From positions 372,001-436,000 of the forward strand of contig NW_027102664.1 of NCBI RefSeq assembly GCF_036373705.1: 64,000 nt of DNA, in the 5' to 3' direction. This DNA comes from Amia ocellicauda (taxonomy: Eukaryota; Chordata; Actinopteri; Amiiformes; Amiidae). The notes beneath the pieces were generated by a model that was not told where the DNA came from, did no database searches, and saw only the letters and a list, made by a program, of their open reading frames with translations. This document shows positions 17,737-29,496 of this stretch, in pieces. Each line of letters begins with the position of its first letter. Position 1 is the first letter of the stretch. The position numbers were made by a program, and so were the translations under genes.

Positions 17737-20700
17737 CTGATGAAAGTCTGTCTCTGGTAATGAATGTGGTTCGTAACCCTGAGGGTGGGGTGCTTAGAAG
17801 ACTGTCGAAATGCTTGAAGAACGACATAATTAGGACCAAGCTCAGGCAATTAGTGGTGAGTTCCAGTGGGGACAATAAGCTCTGTTTTGCTTACAGTTTA
17901 ATAAAATTACTCACCCCCGACATGCCTGAACCCCAAGCTCTGCAAGAGGCTTTAATGCTTCATCAGAGGGCCGGCTTAAACTCTCAACAGATGGTTGCCT
18001 TTTCAGACATCACCAAGTTTGAGGAGTTGTTGTCTTTAAAAATTGTTGTGTGGTACCGTTGTGAGGTAAAGGAAGTATTTGTGAAATTTCAGACACATCC
18101 TGAAACCCATACACAGACACTGTTTCTCTTCCTAAGTGATAGTCATTACTTTGGAATAAAGAGTTTGACGGCTTTTTTGGGTTGTTCGTATGTTTGTCAT
18201 TGTTGTTATAAGGCCTTCAATGATAAGCTTAAGCACCGCTGTGACGGTTACTGTAACGTCTGATTCAATCCCCAATGTTGTAAGGGTTTGGCCCCTACCA
18301 TCCGATGAAAAGATTGCTTAAGGATTTGTCTCTCTGCGTTCTGTTTTTCCGAGCATAAGGTACAGAGGGCCGCTGCTGAGGGGGTTAAAAAACTGAGTTA
18401 TTGTGATCAAACTAAATATTGCCCGCAGTGTTGCCTCCAGTACCGTTTTCATGAGGTTAAACCACACAAATGTCTGGAGCCGAGATGCAGGATCTGTAAT
18501 GCTGATTTAACCCCGGGGTCCGAACACCAGTGCTTTATTCAGCCGGTTAAAAAGGAGCCGCCGCACAACCGGTATGTCTTTTTTGCTTTTGAATGCCGGC
18601 AAGAAAACGGGGTCCACGTTGCTAATTATATACACTGTATTGACATGTTGGATCGTGAGTGGTCAGCTAGCGGTGAGAGTTGTGTCAGGGAAATCATTAC
18701 GCGGTATCGCGGTCCAAAATACCTCAATTACACATTTATTGCCCACAATGCTAAGGGTTATGATTCTTACATTTTGATGAAGTATCTGGTGGAAAATGGG
18801 GTGACCCCAAAAATAATAGCTCAGGGTAGCAAGATCATGTGTTTCACCGACGAAGCTTTCAACTAACGTTACATAGACTCGTTAAATTTCCTCCCCATTA
18901 AATTGAGCGCTTTGCCTAAGGCTCTGGGTTTTGAGGCTCAGAAGAAAGGTTGGTTCTGCCATTTTTTTAATACTAAGGACACTCAAAATTATCGAGGGTC
19001 CTACCCGCCCGCCTCTTATTATGGGGTTGATACTATGATGTCTCATGAGAGGGACGAATTCTTTAAATGGTACAATACCGAGAAGAGATGGCCGCTTATT
19101 GTAAAAATGATGTGGTGATCCTTAAAGAAGCCTGTGTGCGTTTCTGCGCCGAGGTTATCAACACATCGGGTCTCGACCCTTTGCAAAGTGTGACCATAGC
19201 GTCTCTCTGCATGAAAATGTATCGGTCCAATTTCTTGCAGAAAAACACTATAGCGGTCACCACTTCTGACAACTATCGTGCTAGACAAAAGAACTTTTCG
19301 ACTGTCTCCATACAGTGGCTGGAATACCTGAGTGCCCGGGATAACATCTTCATCAGACATGCTTTAAATCAAGGGAAAGTCAAAATGGGGCCTTACTACT
19401 TAGACGGTTTTAGCGACGTGTCCGGGCGGCGTACCGCTTATGAGTTTGCTGGTTGTATTTACCATGGCTGTCCTCAGTGCTTCGACCCAAACACCTTTAA
19501 CCCCGTAACACAAAAACTCTGCGGTGATATGTACTATGATTTCCAGGAACGAATTGAAACTTTAAAAAACACCTATGGTTTGAACGTGCTGGTGATTTGG
19601 GAACACGAGTGGACGACCCTGAAGCAACAGGATGCGGGGGTACAATGGTTTATGGAAACCTTGGACTTTCCTGAACGTCTAGAGCCCCGGGATGCGTTAT
19701 TTGGGGGTCGTACCAACGCCCTCTGTTTACATTATGAGGTAAAGGAGGGTGAGAGAGTAGATTACTATGATTTCACCAGTCTGTACCCTTATGTCAACAA
19801 GACCAAAATGTACCCGGTGGGGCGTCCAACCATTGTTTATCGTGACTTTCTCAAAATCGGACATTTCTTTGGTTTGATCAAAGTCACCATGTACCCTCCT
19901 CGTGAGCTGTTCTTACCCGTGTTGCCTTACAGGTGTTCGGGAAAATTGATGTTCCCTCTGTGTAGAACGTGTGTGGAAACTGAAAATCAAACTACCTCTT
20001 GTCTGCACAGTGATGAAGAGAGAGCGCTGACGGGTGTCTGGTGTAGCATTGAGCTTGACAAGGCGGTGGAGAAAGGTTACAGAGTCGGTAAGGTGTATGA
20101 GGTTTGGCATTTTTCTGAAAAACCTGATACTCTTTTTGCTGATTACATTATGACCCATCTGAAAGGGAAACAGGAGGCATCGGGCTATCCCTCATGGTGT
20201 GTTGACTCCGCGGCCAAAGAGCGATACGTTCATCAATATTTTGAAAAGGAAGGGATCCGTCTAGAGCCGGGGAACATAACTGTAAACCCCGCCAAGAGAC
20301 AAATGTCCAAACTGATTTTAAACAGTCTGTGGGGTAAGTTTGGGGAAAGAAATTACCGTCTAAACACAACCATGATTAAAACCCCTGAACAGTTTATAGA
20401 ATTTATGTTTTCCAAACAACATGCAGTATCACACTTTCAATTCTTAAATGACCACGTGGCACAGGTCCAGTGGAGGGCCCCTAAAGATTTCCCCACCAAA
20501 CAGGGGAACGTTAATGTTTTCATAGCGGTTTTTACCACGGCTTACGCCCGGCTTGAACTGTACAACTTAATGGATCAGTTGCAGGAACGCACGCTCTATC
20601 ATGATACTGACTCTGTAATCTTTGTCACCAGGCCAGGGGATTGGGTCCCTCCCCTCGGGGACTACCTTGGGGAGTTAACGAGCGAACTAGATCCTCAGGA

Positions 20701-21025
20701 CCACATAGTGGAGTTTGTTTCAGGGGGTCCTAAGACTTACGCATACAGAACGGCTGCGGGTAAGACCTGTATGAAAGTTAAGGGTTTCACTCTGAAACAT
20801 TGTAACAACAAGCTCATTAACATCAAGTCTCTGACGACCCTGGTAGAAAGTTTTGTAACCGAGAAAGACGCGCCTCCTCGTGAGATTATTACAGCCGGAA
20901 ATCAGATCTATCGCAATAAAAAGGGGTACACGTTGGAAAATAGATCACTAAACAAACGGTTCAGGGTGGTGTACAATAAAAGAGTCTTGAAGACTGATTA
21001 TACCACTCTGCCTTATGGATATTAG
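17712..21025 (+). pseudogene. POLB: Protein-primed family B DNA polymerase, broken (copy B)
   Basis: Lesions: TGA at 18261-18263, TGA after the Cys-rich block near 18305, the shared TAA 18864-18866, and a 25-base loss near 19079. From 19067 a 652-codon frame is open to the natural stop, the best C-terminal polymerase domain in the window. Motif A DFTSLYP (19769-19789), motif B KLILNSLWGK (20309-20338) and motif C YHDTDS (20597-20614) are intact. Exonuclease I reads FFAFE (Ala codon 18585-18587). The N-terminal part has many CxxC pairs, suggesting zinc binding. Confidence 0.95.
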
Positions 21026-21686
21026 CGGTGGTTTTGATAACAGACTTCAACACCCTTTCTCCTGTATTATAGCCGGTCCCTCCAATTCGGGGAAGAGCTA
21101 TCTTATAAAGAACATCATAGAAGATGTGGACGCAACCGTGTCCCAAGCTCTTGACAACATAGTGTGGTGTTACTCTTGCTGGCAACCTCTCTACGATGAT
21201 TTGGCTTCGAAAAAAAATAATCTGAAATTTGTGCAAGGTCTCCCCGCCTCGTTGTGTGACGATGACTTGTTCCCGCCCGGTCAAACTAATCTAGTGATCC
21301 TTGATGACCTGATGGAGCAGGCCGGTGACAACAGTGAAGTGGAAAAAGCTTTCACAAAGTACACTCATCATAGGAATTTAAGTATTATTTATTTAGTTCA
21401 AAATCTATTTTTTCAAGGTAAAAAAAGCCGCACTATTAATTTAAATGCCAATTATATAATTCTTTTTAAAAACCCCAGAGATAAACTACAGGTCACCGTC
21501 TTGGCTCGTCAAATGTACCCTAACCAGACCAAGTTCTTTTTGGAGGCATTTGAGGATGCCACCAAAAAACCCTACGGGTACTTGATTGCGGACTTAAAAG
21601 CACAAACCCCAGAAGACTTTCGCCTCAGAACAGGTTTGTGCCCGCCCGATTGGCCGGCAGTGTATGTGCTAAAGAAAAGGAAATAA
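21015..21686 (+). CDS. ATP: A32/FtsK-HerA-type packaging ATPase (copy B, intact)
   Basis: 223 aa, ATG overlapping the polB stop by 11 bases. Walker A GPSNSGKS at residues 22-29, Walker B NLVILDDLM about residues 92-100, and the conserved 'YLVQNLFFQGKKSRTINLN' region. Polinton ATPases of this type drive genome packaging. This copy has both an open frame and an unaltered P-loop. It is followed after six bases by the 111-aa gene. Confidence 0.94.
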   Translation: MDISGGFDNRLQHPFSCIIAGPSNSGKSYLIKNIIEDVDATVSQALDNIVWCYSCWQPLYDDLASKKNNLKFVQGLPASLCDDDLFPPGQTNLVILDDLMEQAGDNSEVEKAFTKYTHHRNLSIIYLVQNLFFQGKKSRTINLNANYIILFKNPRDKLQVTVLARQMYPNQTKFFLEAFEDATKKPYGYLIADLKAQTPEDFRLRTGLCPPDWPAVYVLKKRK

Positions 21687-21692
21687 ATAAGA

Positions 21693-22028
21693 ATGTCTGT
21701 TCGGATTAAAAGAAATCTGCCGCTTTTGCAAATGTTATTTGAGGGGAGCCCGCGCCATAGGAAAGCTGTGCTGGCAGGGGCCCCCTCGGATTTGATCGAG
21801 ACCCTGTGTGAAATAGCTTTTAACATCTTACGCGTTAATATACCCCTAACCCCTTCTCAACATTCTAAACTCAAAAAACAAAAAGCGGTTATCAAGATCA
21901 TCGCTAATAAGAAGTATTCTATTAAAAGAAAAAGAAAGAAGATTAATCAAACCGGGGGTTTTATAGGACCGCTGTTGAGCATAGCCGTGCCTTTCCTAAC
22001 CAGTCTTCTAGCTTCCAGAGTGGGTTAA
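21693..22028 (+). CDS. 111-aa basic protein with hydrophobic C-terminus (copy B)
   Basis: Open and nearly identical to copy A, with valine in ILRVNIP where the others have glycine. Confidence 0.75.
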   Translation: MSVRIKRNLPLLQMLFEGSPRHRKAVLAGAPSDLIETLCEIAFNILRVNIPLTPSQHSKLKKQKAVIKIIANKKYSIKRKRKKINQTGGFIGPLLSIAVPFLTSLLASRVG

Positions 22029-22030
22029 TA

Positions 22031-22773
22031 ATGGAATATGCTCAGAAAATGTTTTTGATCCCTCAGGAGCAGCTTGAGAAACTGAGGAAAATGTTGTCGG
22101 GCCAGAGCCCATTAGACAAACGTCCGAAAACAACCTGGACTCTGAAATGAAAGCTATACAGGCCAGGGCCGATTTAAATCAGTATTCCAAAGCCCAGTTG
22201 TATACCAACACGTTACAGCGCTACCTCCGTCTGGTTAGACAGGGTGAAAAAGATCAAAACATTTTAACTTTAACCATGGCCTCTCAAGAAAATGGTTCTG
22301 GGGCTGATGCGGGGGGTACGGTTGATAAAGATGTTGCGGTGACCGAACCTGTTGAGAGTTCAGAGGGAGATGTTGTAACGGATGTTTTGAGAAACATGCC
22401 GGCCAGAAGCAAAAGACATGCAGAATATATCCTGCACAAAATGGTTCAGAAACCGCGGGTAACGGCTTGGAATGAACAGGGTGAATTTGTTTTTAAAGGA
22501 CAACTGATCAAAGGTTCACACATGTTTGATTTGTTGAAGAGTGTCACTAGCACTAATAAGGTACCCGATAGTCGCCGACCTGTAGGCTGGAATGCTTTCC
22601 TACAGGCGATGGCCTGTCTGAACATGCCCCAATCCACAGTTCCTAACCAGGAAACGCGACAAAAAATCCGTCTGTGTAAAGAGGTGGAGCCTGATCTGAC
22701 TCCGATATCTCATTACTCTGACCGTGCTGAGCGACCATCCTCAGGATCTATCCATCGTTGGGAAGCTTATTAA
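22031..22773 (+). pseudogene. 247-aa conserved protein, frameshifted (copy B)
   Basis: One base is lost in the A-run near 22085 (GAGGAAAATG against GAGAAAAAATG), so the first 20 codons are out of frame with the rest. Codons from 22147 onward match the other copies to the natural stop. Confidence 0.85.
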
Positions 22774-22952
22774 TCTCATGTTTTTATTTGTCTCCCCTGT
22801 AAATAATGACCCGACAAACAATTTTTTATTTTATTTTTTTTATTTTCAAATGTTGTACATTTATTTATAACATAACCCCTGCTTTGTATAAGAATTGTGT
22901 TGAATAAAAACAAAACTAATGATTAAAAGGCTGTTTTCATTATTTTTTCACC

Positions 22953-23509
22953 TTAACACGCATGACATCTATTAAAATCCTCACAAGAACACCCCATCTG
23001 TATACACGGCTGGCTAGGGTCGTAAGTCATTGTGTTATAAGGGGGGGTCCACAGTGTCCTGACAAACTCTGCCACTTTTTTATCATTTTGGCCTAAATCC
23101 TCACTGTACAAGGCCATAATATCGGGGTATGACCTTCCTTTAGATCTATGATATAAGAAAAACACACAGTGTTGACCACAAGTGAAGGTCTGAAGACTTT
23201 GTACTTGACGACAGCTGTAAATGCTTTCTTGACAGTTGTTGAGCAGAAAGTTATTGATCTTCCGAGGGAAAGGTCTGAAATCTGGGGGGTTTCCATAGGA
23301 ATCAAAAAATTCACCACGTTGGTCCTCCCTTAGATAAATAACCAGCCAATGTTCTCCGGGCATATTTTTGGGTGTGTGTTGATTATGTACATTGCAGGTA
23401 AATTCTTGATCTTAAATTTAGGCAGCTGATCGCAGGCGTAGACTCCTTGAAACAGTTTCCGTGAGCCGGCCAGGGCATTCATGATGTGGTTGAGCTCTCT
23501 GGTGTTCAT
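22953..23509 (-). pseudogene. PRO: Adenovirus-type cysteine protease, frameshifted (copy B)
   Basis: One base is missing near 23368 (TTTTTGGG for TTTTTAGGG), between the N-terminus and the catalytic His. The catalytic His and Cys codons are still present in the downstream frame. Confidence 0.9.
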
Positions 23510-23510
23510 T

Positions 23511-24802
23511 TTAATAATAATCATACAGAACGTTTCTCCTCTGATGCACCTCAATAATGTTGTCAAACACAGCATACACGACCATATTTACAGTGCGTGG
23601 TAGAGGCTGCTTGAAACGCATCTCCAAACGCATATTGCCCGTCTTCATCAGTGAAAAATGTTGTCCACACTCTTCGTCAGGGGTCAGGTTGAAACCGTAC
23701 AGGGTGTAACCGCTGCAGTATTCCCGGCGATCGATCAGCAGAGTTTGATCCTTGAGATGGCGACCCTTAGCCAGTACTAGACTGTAATATTCACGAACCG
23801 CATTGCCGTTTTCAAAGTCAGGTTGAAAAGGTCTGGATGGAACCTGCACACCATCGACGTACAATACTATAAATTCCACGTTATAATGTTTAAAGTTAAA
23901 GGGGTTCTTGTTGTAAACCCCGGTAAATGCATCATTATCCACGAGACCTATAATAACCTGTTTTGGGAGCTGTCCTAGAAACAGATTTTCCTGGTTCATC
24001 ACCCGTGTCCCTGCGGGGATACTGTGGACTTTCATATAGACTCTTTCGATCGGGTACTTAACGCCTGCGCGTGTCCTAGTTTAACCGCCGGGGAGACGGA
24101 CACTTTTTTCACAAACAGCGAGGCCGATAATATGCTCAGTTTATATTTTTCAGTATCAGGGGTCATCAGACAAAAAGCACTTTTACTACGGATCATTTTA
24201 ATTTTTATGTCTACCCCGTTGAGCATGAGTTTTTCTTGGAAAAATATGTCTGCATGGATATGCCCCATTAGCTCAAAGGTCCTCCCTTCTGTTGAAGAGG
24301 CCGTTCTTTTTTGCAAACCCTTATTGAGTCCCTCTGGATCCTTGTCGTCCATAGCTTCCGGGATGTCTTTGAAGAAAAGGCCGGGGCTGAACTGTTTGCT
24401 TAGGGTCTCCTCACTATAATTAAGTTTACACTCCATCATGGCTCTATAGGGGTAAGTATTGCTGCTTTGACTAATGAGCCGATCTCCCAGGGTCACATCC
24501 ACCTGTGAAAACATGGTGGCCACCGGGTAATTGATGACCCCAGCGTTGGCCGTCTTCTCGATTGCATCGCCATCCTAATCAGTCACTTTACAGTTCATTA
24601 AAATAAATGTGTTATTCAAATCAATATAATCCTCGCCATTGCCAGCTTTAAAAAACTCCAGAGAGGCCGTGTCTGAAATTGCAGAAAGAGGGGGAATCTT
24701 TACATATATGATCTTATCTATACTCGTTTGAGTGTATGGAACTGTAAACAGATCCAGTTCTGATTTGACGCATTCTTCCGATAGACTGTGGACAAAAGAC
24801 AT
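23511..24802 (-). pseudogene. MCP: Major capsid protein, broken (copy B)
   Basis: TAG at 24575-24577 (also present in copy C, absent from A) and a 16-base loss near 24058 split the frame into three pieces. The start ATG survives at 24802. Confidence 0.92.
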
Positions 24803-24804
24803 TT

Positions 24805-25292
24805 TTAAAAGATGTATCCTGAGGCTCTATTTTTCTTTCTTTGAGACTTTCTTTTTGCAGGTTTTTTCTTGTGCTGCTTCCTTCTCCGAGTGTTTCCACG
24901 ATATGTTGAAGAATGAGAGATTCCTCGTTTTTTATTAGCCACGGATCTTCGTCGCCCTGGTGGACACATGCTGTTTCTTCTTTTACCCCCCCTCCTCGCC
25001 ATTACCATGAGACCCGAACCCTCCTGATGCTCATGGCTAGCTGCCCGGTTCATAACATTGGTGAACACGTCACTAACAATATTTTTAGCCGCTGATTTCA
25101 AGTGGGGTCTGGCTATAGCAAAGCCTCTCTTAAGCAGGGGTACGGCCATTCTAAAGAGACCACGAAAGAGTCCTCCTAGACTGACGCCATACATTGTGGG
25201 GGCTCCTACAAAACCGGGCAAGCCGTTCCATCTTGCATCTTGTAATAATCCACATAGGCGCTAGGATCTACATAACCCCTCGAGGTAGCCAT
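24805..25292 (-). pseudogene. Small basic pVI/pX-like virion protein (copy B)
   Basis: Best version of the C-terminal part: it ends in a lysine/arginine-rich tail (RRRKQHKKKPAKRKSQRKKN) and stops two bases before the MCP start. The N-terminal frameshift near 25225 is shared with A and C. Translation from the internal ATG of 'MYGVSLGG' would still give the amphipathic core and basic tail. Confidence 0.7.
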
Positions 25293-25293
25293 T

Positions 25294-26026
25294 TTAATAA
25301 TGTACACACTGTTTCAGGGGTCGAAAATGTAGTTTGACATTAACTTTACCGATGCGGAAGGGTACGTTGATATTCTGATCCGATTTTACTTTGATCGTGA
25401 TGTTGTCAAAGTGGGTCTTTGAGACTGGTACGTAGTGTGGTTTGTCATAAGTAATTGTGACCATGTCATTGCTTTTACCTTTAATAAGTACATTTCTCAA
25501 AAGGGGGACATAACTATCCCCAACCCTCTGGTGGGTTATGATATCCGTATACACATAAAGAGTGTAGAAGCCGCCACACCACTTCTGAGAACCTGCTCTC
25601 TGTGTCAGAATAGAACCCTAATATACGCCCCAGTTGGCCCCTGGTTTGAATGCTAATACCTGGTTTTGACACCTTGTACACTCTGTTTTTAATAGGGTTG
25701 TAATATAGCTTGATGTTGGGGGTGCCTTCTGAGAACTGTTTATACATCTCATCTAATATTTTATCCACATTGTCATAATAAACTCCTTGTATCGTGAATG
25801 TCCATTGACTCTTTTTAACATCATCAAAAATGGCGAAGGTGGCATCCTTATCTTGTAAAACAGCCCAAGTGTAAGGATACTGTATTTCCGCCAACCCCAC
25901 TTCCCACGACCCCCTTAGATCTATAGATTTTCCAAATTGTACCGTGTAACTGGATATTTCATTTTTAGGGTATATATCGAGAGAGGCGTTACTGGGTAGA
26001 GTCACGTAGAAGCCTCCTGATTCGAT
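25294..26026 (-). pseudogene. Penton-like minor capsid protein, frameshifted, start codon lost (copy B)
   Basis: The conserved start reads IESGGFYV: ATG has become ATC at 26024-26026. The shared frameshift lies near 25575; downstream 'YTLYVYTDIITHQRVGD' continues to the natural stop two bases from the pVI/pX ATG. An upstream in-frame ATG (NNMPAG, overlapping the integrase 3' side) could in principle substitute. Confidence 0.87.
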
Positions 26027-26072
26027 CTTTAGTATCGAAAGTAATGCCCCCAACACACCCGCGGGCATGTTG

Positions 26073-27164
26073 TTATAAGGATTGAATATCGCAAACCTGT
26101 TGTTCCGGGACCCAACTATTGAACTTTTCAGGCCATCCAAGCCATTTCACCAACACATATTTTTTCCGGTTCTGGGTTTTTTCAGCAAATATCTTTTCAA
26201 CTCTGTATACACTGTCTTTACCCACAATAATTTTTTGTAACTCGGCTTCGTAAAACGTTCCTTCTATATCCTCCCCGTCATAGTCTTTTAACCGGTACAC
26301 GGGGGGGTCTCTAGCCAACTGTTCGGTAACTGTAAAATATTCGTAAGAAAATGTTTGTTCATAACCTTTGGCAAAAGTACTCCTTAGCTTTGAAACGCGA
26401 ACCACATCACCGATGTTGAACTTATAAGTAGATTTTCCCTTCTTAATAAATGGTCCGTATAATTTTTTATAGACCTTAAAAGAATTACTTTGATCCACAT
26501 CTATAGGCTTCATTTTAATACTGGTGTGATACCCTTGGTTGTAAGTATCGATAAAATCCTGAACTTTATCAAAATATTTGAACGTGTTGACCGCTGTAAA
26601 ATATCTCCACATTTTTGTCTTTATGGTGCGGTTAAACCTCTCCACTACCGATGCCTTAAGCTCATTACCGGTGGTGAAATGATGTATTTTGTGTCTCTTC
26701 AGTAGATTCTGAAATTCTCTGTTGAGAAACTCTTTTCCTTTATCAGTCTGCAGTTTTTTAGGACATCGACCCTGGGACAATATATCCTCAAAGGCCCTTG
26801 TCACCGCCCGACCTGTTTTATTATGTAGAATGCGAGCCCAGGCATATTTTGATAACACATCGATACACATCAACATAAATTTGTGACCATTGTTATGTTT
26901 TGATAAATTTGACATATCGACTAGATCCATTTGCCATTGTGAGTCTATGTCAGTTGCATATACGCGGTTTCTTTTAAAGTTAATCCTGAGAGGTTTATGT
27001 AAGGTATAGGCGTCTTGTTCCCGTAACCATTCTGAAACAACCACATCATTAACCTTCACTCCGGCCTCAGCGAGTCCTCTTTGAAAACCCTTCTTACCCG
27101 CCAAACCCCCAATCTTGGCTGGGTTGTAGTATAGTTCCTGCATTTGGGGAGCTTGCCGAGTCAT
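26073..27164 (-). CDS. INT: Retrovirus-like DDE integrase with chromodomain (copy B, intact)
   Basis: 363 aa from ATG 27164. In order: N-terminal helical and DNA-binding part ('GLAEAGVKVNDVVVSEWL'), catalytic core with D80 (WQMDLVDM), D141 (LQTDKGKEF) and E175 (VVERFNRT), an SH3-like segment after 'YKFNIGDVVRVSK', and a C-terminal chromodomain ('YVLVKWLGWPEKFNSWVP'). Polinton integrases insert the element with a 6-bp duplication, as seen here. Chromodomains can bind histone marks. This is the only unbroken integrase in the window. Confidence 0.95.
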   Translation of the reverse strand: MTRQAPQMQELYYNPAKIGGLAGKKGFQRGLAEAGVKVNDVVVSEWLREQDAYTLHKPLRINFKRNRVYATDIDSQWQMDLVDMSNLSKHNNGHKFMLMCIDVLSKYAWARILHNKTGRAVTRAFEDILSQGRCPKKLQTDKGKEFLNREFQNLLKRHKIHHFTTGNELKASVVERFNRTIKTKMWRYFTAVNTFKYFDKVQDFIDTYNQGYHTSIKMKPIDVDQSNSFKVYKKLYGPFIKKGKSTYKFNIGDVVRVSKLRSTFAKGYEQTFSYEYFTVTEQLARDPPVYRLKDYDGEDIEGTFYEAELQKIIVGKDSVYRVEKIFAEKTQNRKKYVLVKWLGWPEKFNSWVPEQQVCDIQSL

Positions 27165-27203
27165 TCTGTCAAATAACCACACAGACCCACACTATGCGCA
27201 AAG

Positions 27204-27225
27204 TTTTTATACAAGGTTTTTTATT
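27204..27225 (-). promoter_or_regulatory. TATA box for integrase/virion unit and adjacent poly(A) signal (copy B)
   Basis: TGTATAAAAA about 40 bp before the integrase ATG, with AATAAA just upstream, as in copy A. Confidence 0.6.
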
Positions 27226-27336
27226 CAACTTCAGGAGAGCAGATACCCCTTTTTAGACATTTGAGAAAAGTATAACATACACAACAATTTTGTCTACGGT
27301 CCAGACAAAAAGAAATCAGATGATTGGTTACTTGAT

Positions 27337-27729
27337 CTATATCAACAAATATACCTGTTTCTTTATCTTGTAGGCACACACCTCAGTTACATATGTAAAT
27401 AAAACAACAATATGACCTATTTTAAAAGTAAACAGAGGTGTATTAAACATGCTCAGTAAAAGGTCATACAGATGTTGATGAAATGGCCTAATATCATTCT
27501 TGGCCCCCTTGAGCCCTTCATCCCAGTGTTCGTACCCACCGGTCTTTGTTACAGCAGCCATTCACTTTGCCAGGTTTGAAAGTTGATCCTCATCGATGGT
27601 TAAATCTGTAGAGAAAAGGCTCGCGTTGGCTACTTTTCTGTCAAGCACATGGTGTAATAACGCTCTCAGGTTAGCTGCAGAGTGTTGATGACAGAACCAG
27701 TTGCAGAAGCAGTCCAGAACATTCCCCAT
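27337..27729 (-). pseudogene. Bcl-2-like protein, one stop (copy B)
   Basis: TGA just before the MAAVTKTGG segment (near 27564) interrupts the frame. The BH1-like region is unchanged in the downstream 74 codons. Confidence 0.5.
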
Positions 27730-27741
27730 GTTCAAAGTCCC

Positions 27742-28589
27742 TTAGTTCAGGTCAGAGTCTGAATCAGTGGCGTAGATGTCGAATTCTTCGTCGCTGCCCC
27801 CAGCTTTAACTTCTTTACGGAAGAAATAAGCTTTTAGCTTGCCAGCGGTTTTTCTACTCGACTCATCCAGGTCATTGAGCAGCTGCGCAAGTTTCTCTAT
27901 TATAAACGGCTCCTTTTTCAGCTCCAGCAAAATCTCATCTATGATTTTCTGGACTTGTCCCGCAGTGACATGTATGTGGGAGTAAGACAGCGCCTTGATT
28001 AGTGCCGGTTTCAGCCACGGTTTGTTCAGTCTTCTGTAAAACACGTTGAAATAGAACAGGAAATAGTAACGGTCTGGTTCAAACAAACAACTGTGTCTCA
28101 ACTGACTGGGGTGATTCACTTCACACCCCCGACAGACTTCTTTCAGAGCTCGGTCGATGAGAGCACTCAGAATATACACCAGGGTGCTTTTAACCACTCT
28201 GCTTACTTGGTCACATACCCCGGGCATAAATCCTGCGTCTTCATCACCCCCCGGGACAGTCCGATGCTCATTGGGTCGCCTGGTGGTTTGTGGGGTGTTT
28301 CAACATCAATTGGACTGACCCCCTCCTGAGACGCACAGACGGTAGACAGTTCGGCAAAATCGAGGCCCTCCATGAGCTCCAGAGGCTGGGGATCCCCGAG
28401 ACTCATTTGGACATCCATCGCACCGCATGTTGTTTCGTCCTGAGGGACCGGGGTCTGAGGTCTCGGAGGGTAACCGCAGTCAGAGGGTTCCGGAGTGTAT
28501 ACAAAATCTGGGGAATAGAACCAGGGGTGATCCCGGGTTTGAAGAGGCCTGTAGAGCCTGTCGACATCCGCAGCTTTCGGGTAAGACAT
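27742..28589 (-). pseudogene. Cys/His-motif protein, frameshifted (copy B)
   Basis: One base short near 28248 (CATCACCCCCCGGGAC against CATCATGCCTCCGGGAC), which splits the disordered N-terminal part from the Cys/His domain. Confidence 0.75.
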
Positions 28590-28624
28590 TCTCTTTAATT
28601 TTAAACCATGAATGAATTGTTGCG

Positions 28625-28653
28625 CCTTTTATCCTATCTCTTCACTACGTCAC
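28625..28653 (-). promoter_or_regulatory. TATA box and CRE of the Cys/His-protein gene (copy B)
   Basis: GGATAAAAGG and GTGACGTA as in copy A. Confidence 0.6.
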
Positions 28654-28667
28654 GACACACCGCCCTC

Positions 28668-29378
28668 TTAGAATAGAGTAGCCCCTGAGCCGTCAGACCC
28701 CCCTCCAAAACCCCACACGTCATCTGTTTTATCATCGTCGTCGTCATTCAAGGGGGATATATAATCCATAATCCAGCATATTCTCCTTCTAACCAAATCC
28801 AGTTGCGAACATTTGGTCAAGATGTCAAAACCATCATTTATACAGTTTATGACCTCTTTCAAGAACGGCCAGTCCACGGCATCAAACATAATTTCAGTAA
28901 CCTGTTTTTCTGGATCCTCCACACCCCCTTCAATAGGGTTTGTAATCAGGGTACTGCTAAACAAAACCTTACGATCTGTAGTTAGAGATAGACTCTTCAC
29001 CACTCTACCGTAGTTCTGCAAGCTTTCCCATTCACACCTTTCAAAACCCTGAGTCGGAGACTCCATTTCGCATTCTCTTGGTCCCTCTTGCAAGCCTTCT
29101 AGAGTCTTATCCACAAGCCCCAGATCTCTCCAGGCCATCACCTTCAACCAGTCCTCATAAGAGTATTCAATTACCGTCTCAAAAGGTTCCAACGTACCCT
29201 CCTTCTCTCCCAAAGCAAAAAGCTCCACTCCAACATAGCTGGGATCCCATTTAAAGCGGTAACCCCGTCGAGCCCCCCAGAACAACACCCAGGAGCGTTC
29301 AATCTTCAAATTGGTGAGTACAGGAACCCTTGCCCGGGATTGTTTCTTGCGGGGTTTCATGTTGATGTCGCTGGACAT
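28668..29378 (-). CDS. 236-aa protein, function unknown (copy B)
   Basis: Open frame, full length. It differs from copy C at a few residues (for example RFKWDPSYVG). The TATA-like box is at 29445-29452. Confidence 0.7.
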   Translation of the reverse strand: MSSDINMKPRKKQSRARVPVLTNLKIERSWVLFWGARRGYRFKWDPSYVGVELFALGEKEGTLEPFETVIEYSYEDWLKVMAWRDLGLVDKTLEGLQEGPRECEMESPTQGFERCEWESLQNYGRVVKSLSLTTDRKVLFSSTLITNPIEGGVEDPEKQVTEIMFDAVDWPFLKEVINCINDGFDILTKCSQLDLVRRRICWIMDYISPLNDDDDDKTDDVWGFGGGSDGSGATLF

Positions 29379-29496
29379 GTTGAAGAAGCGGGATGTTTCA
29401 GATGCTGAGAATTAAAGAGGTATTGCCTAAAAGCAGCGCGGGTTCTTAAATAGAGAGGAGAGTTTCGGGGCGTTGCCTTCAGAGGGGTGGGGGTAT

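Noticed and set aside
17700-17740. Programmed ribosomal frameshift between the two polB ORFs
   Set aside because: No slippery heptamer or obvious stem downstream. A founder lesion is simpler, though not proven.
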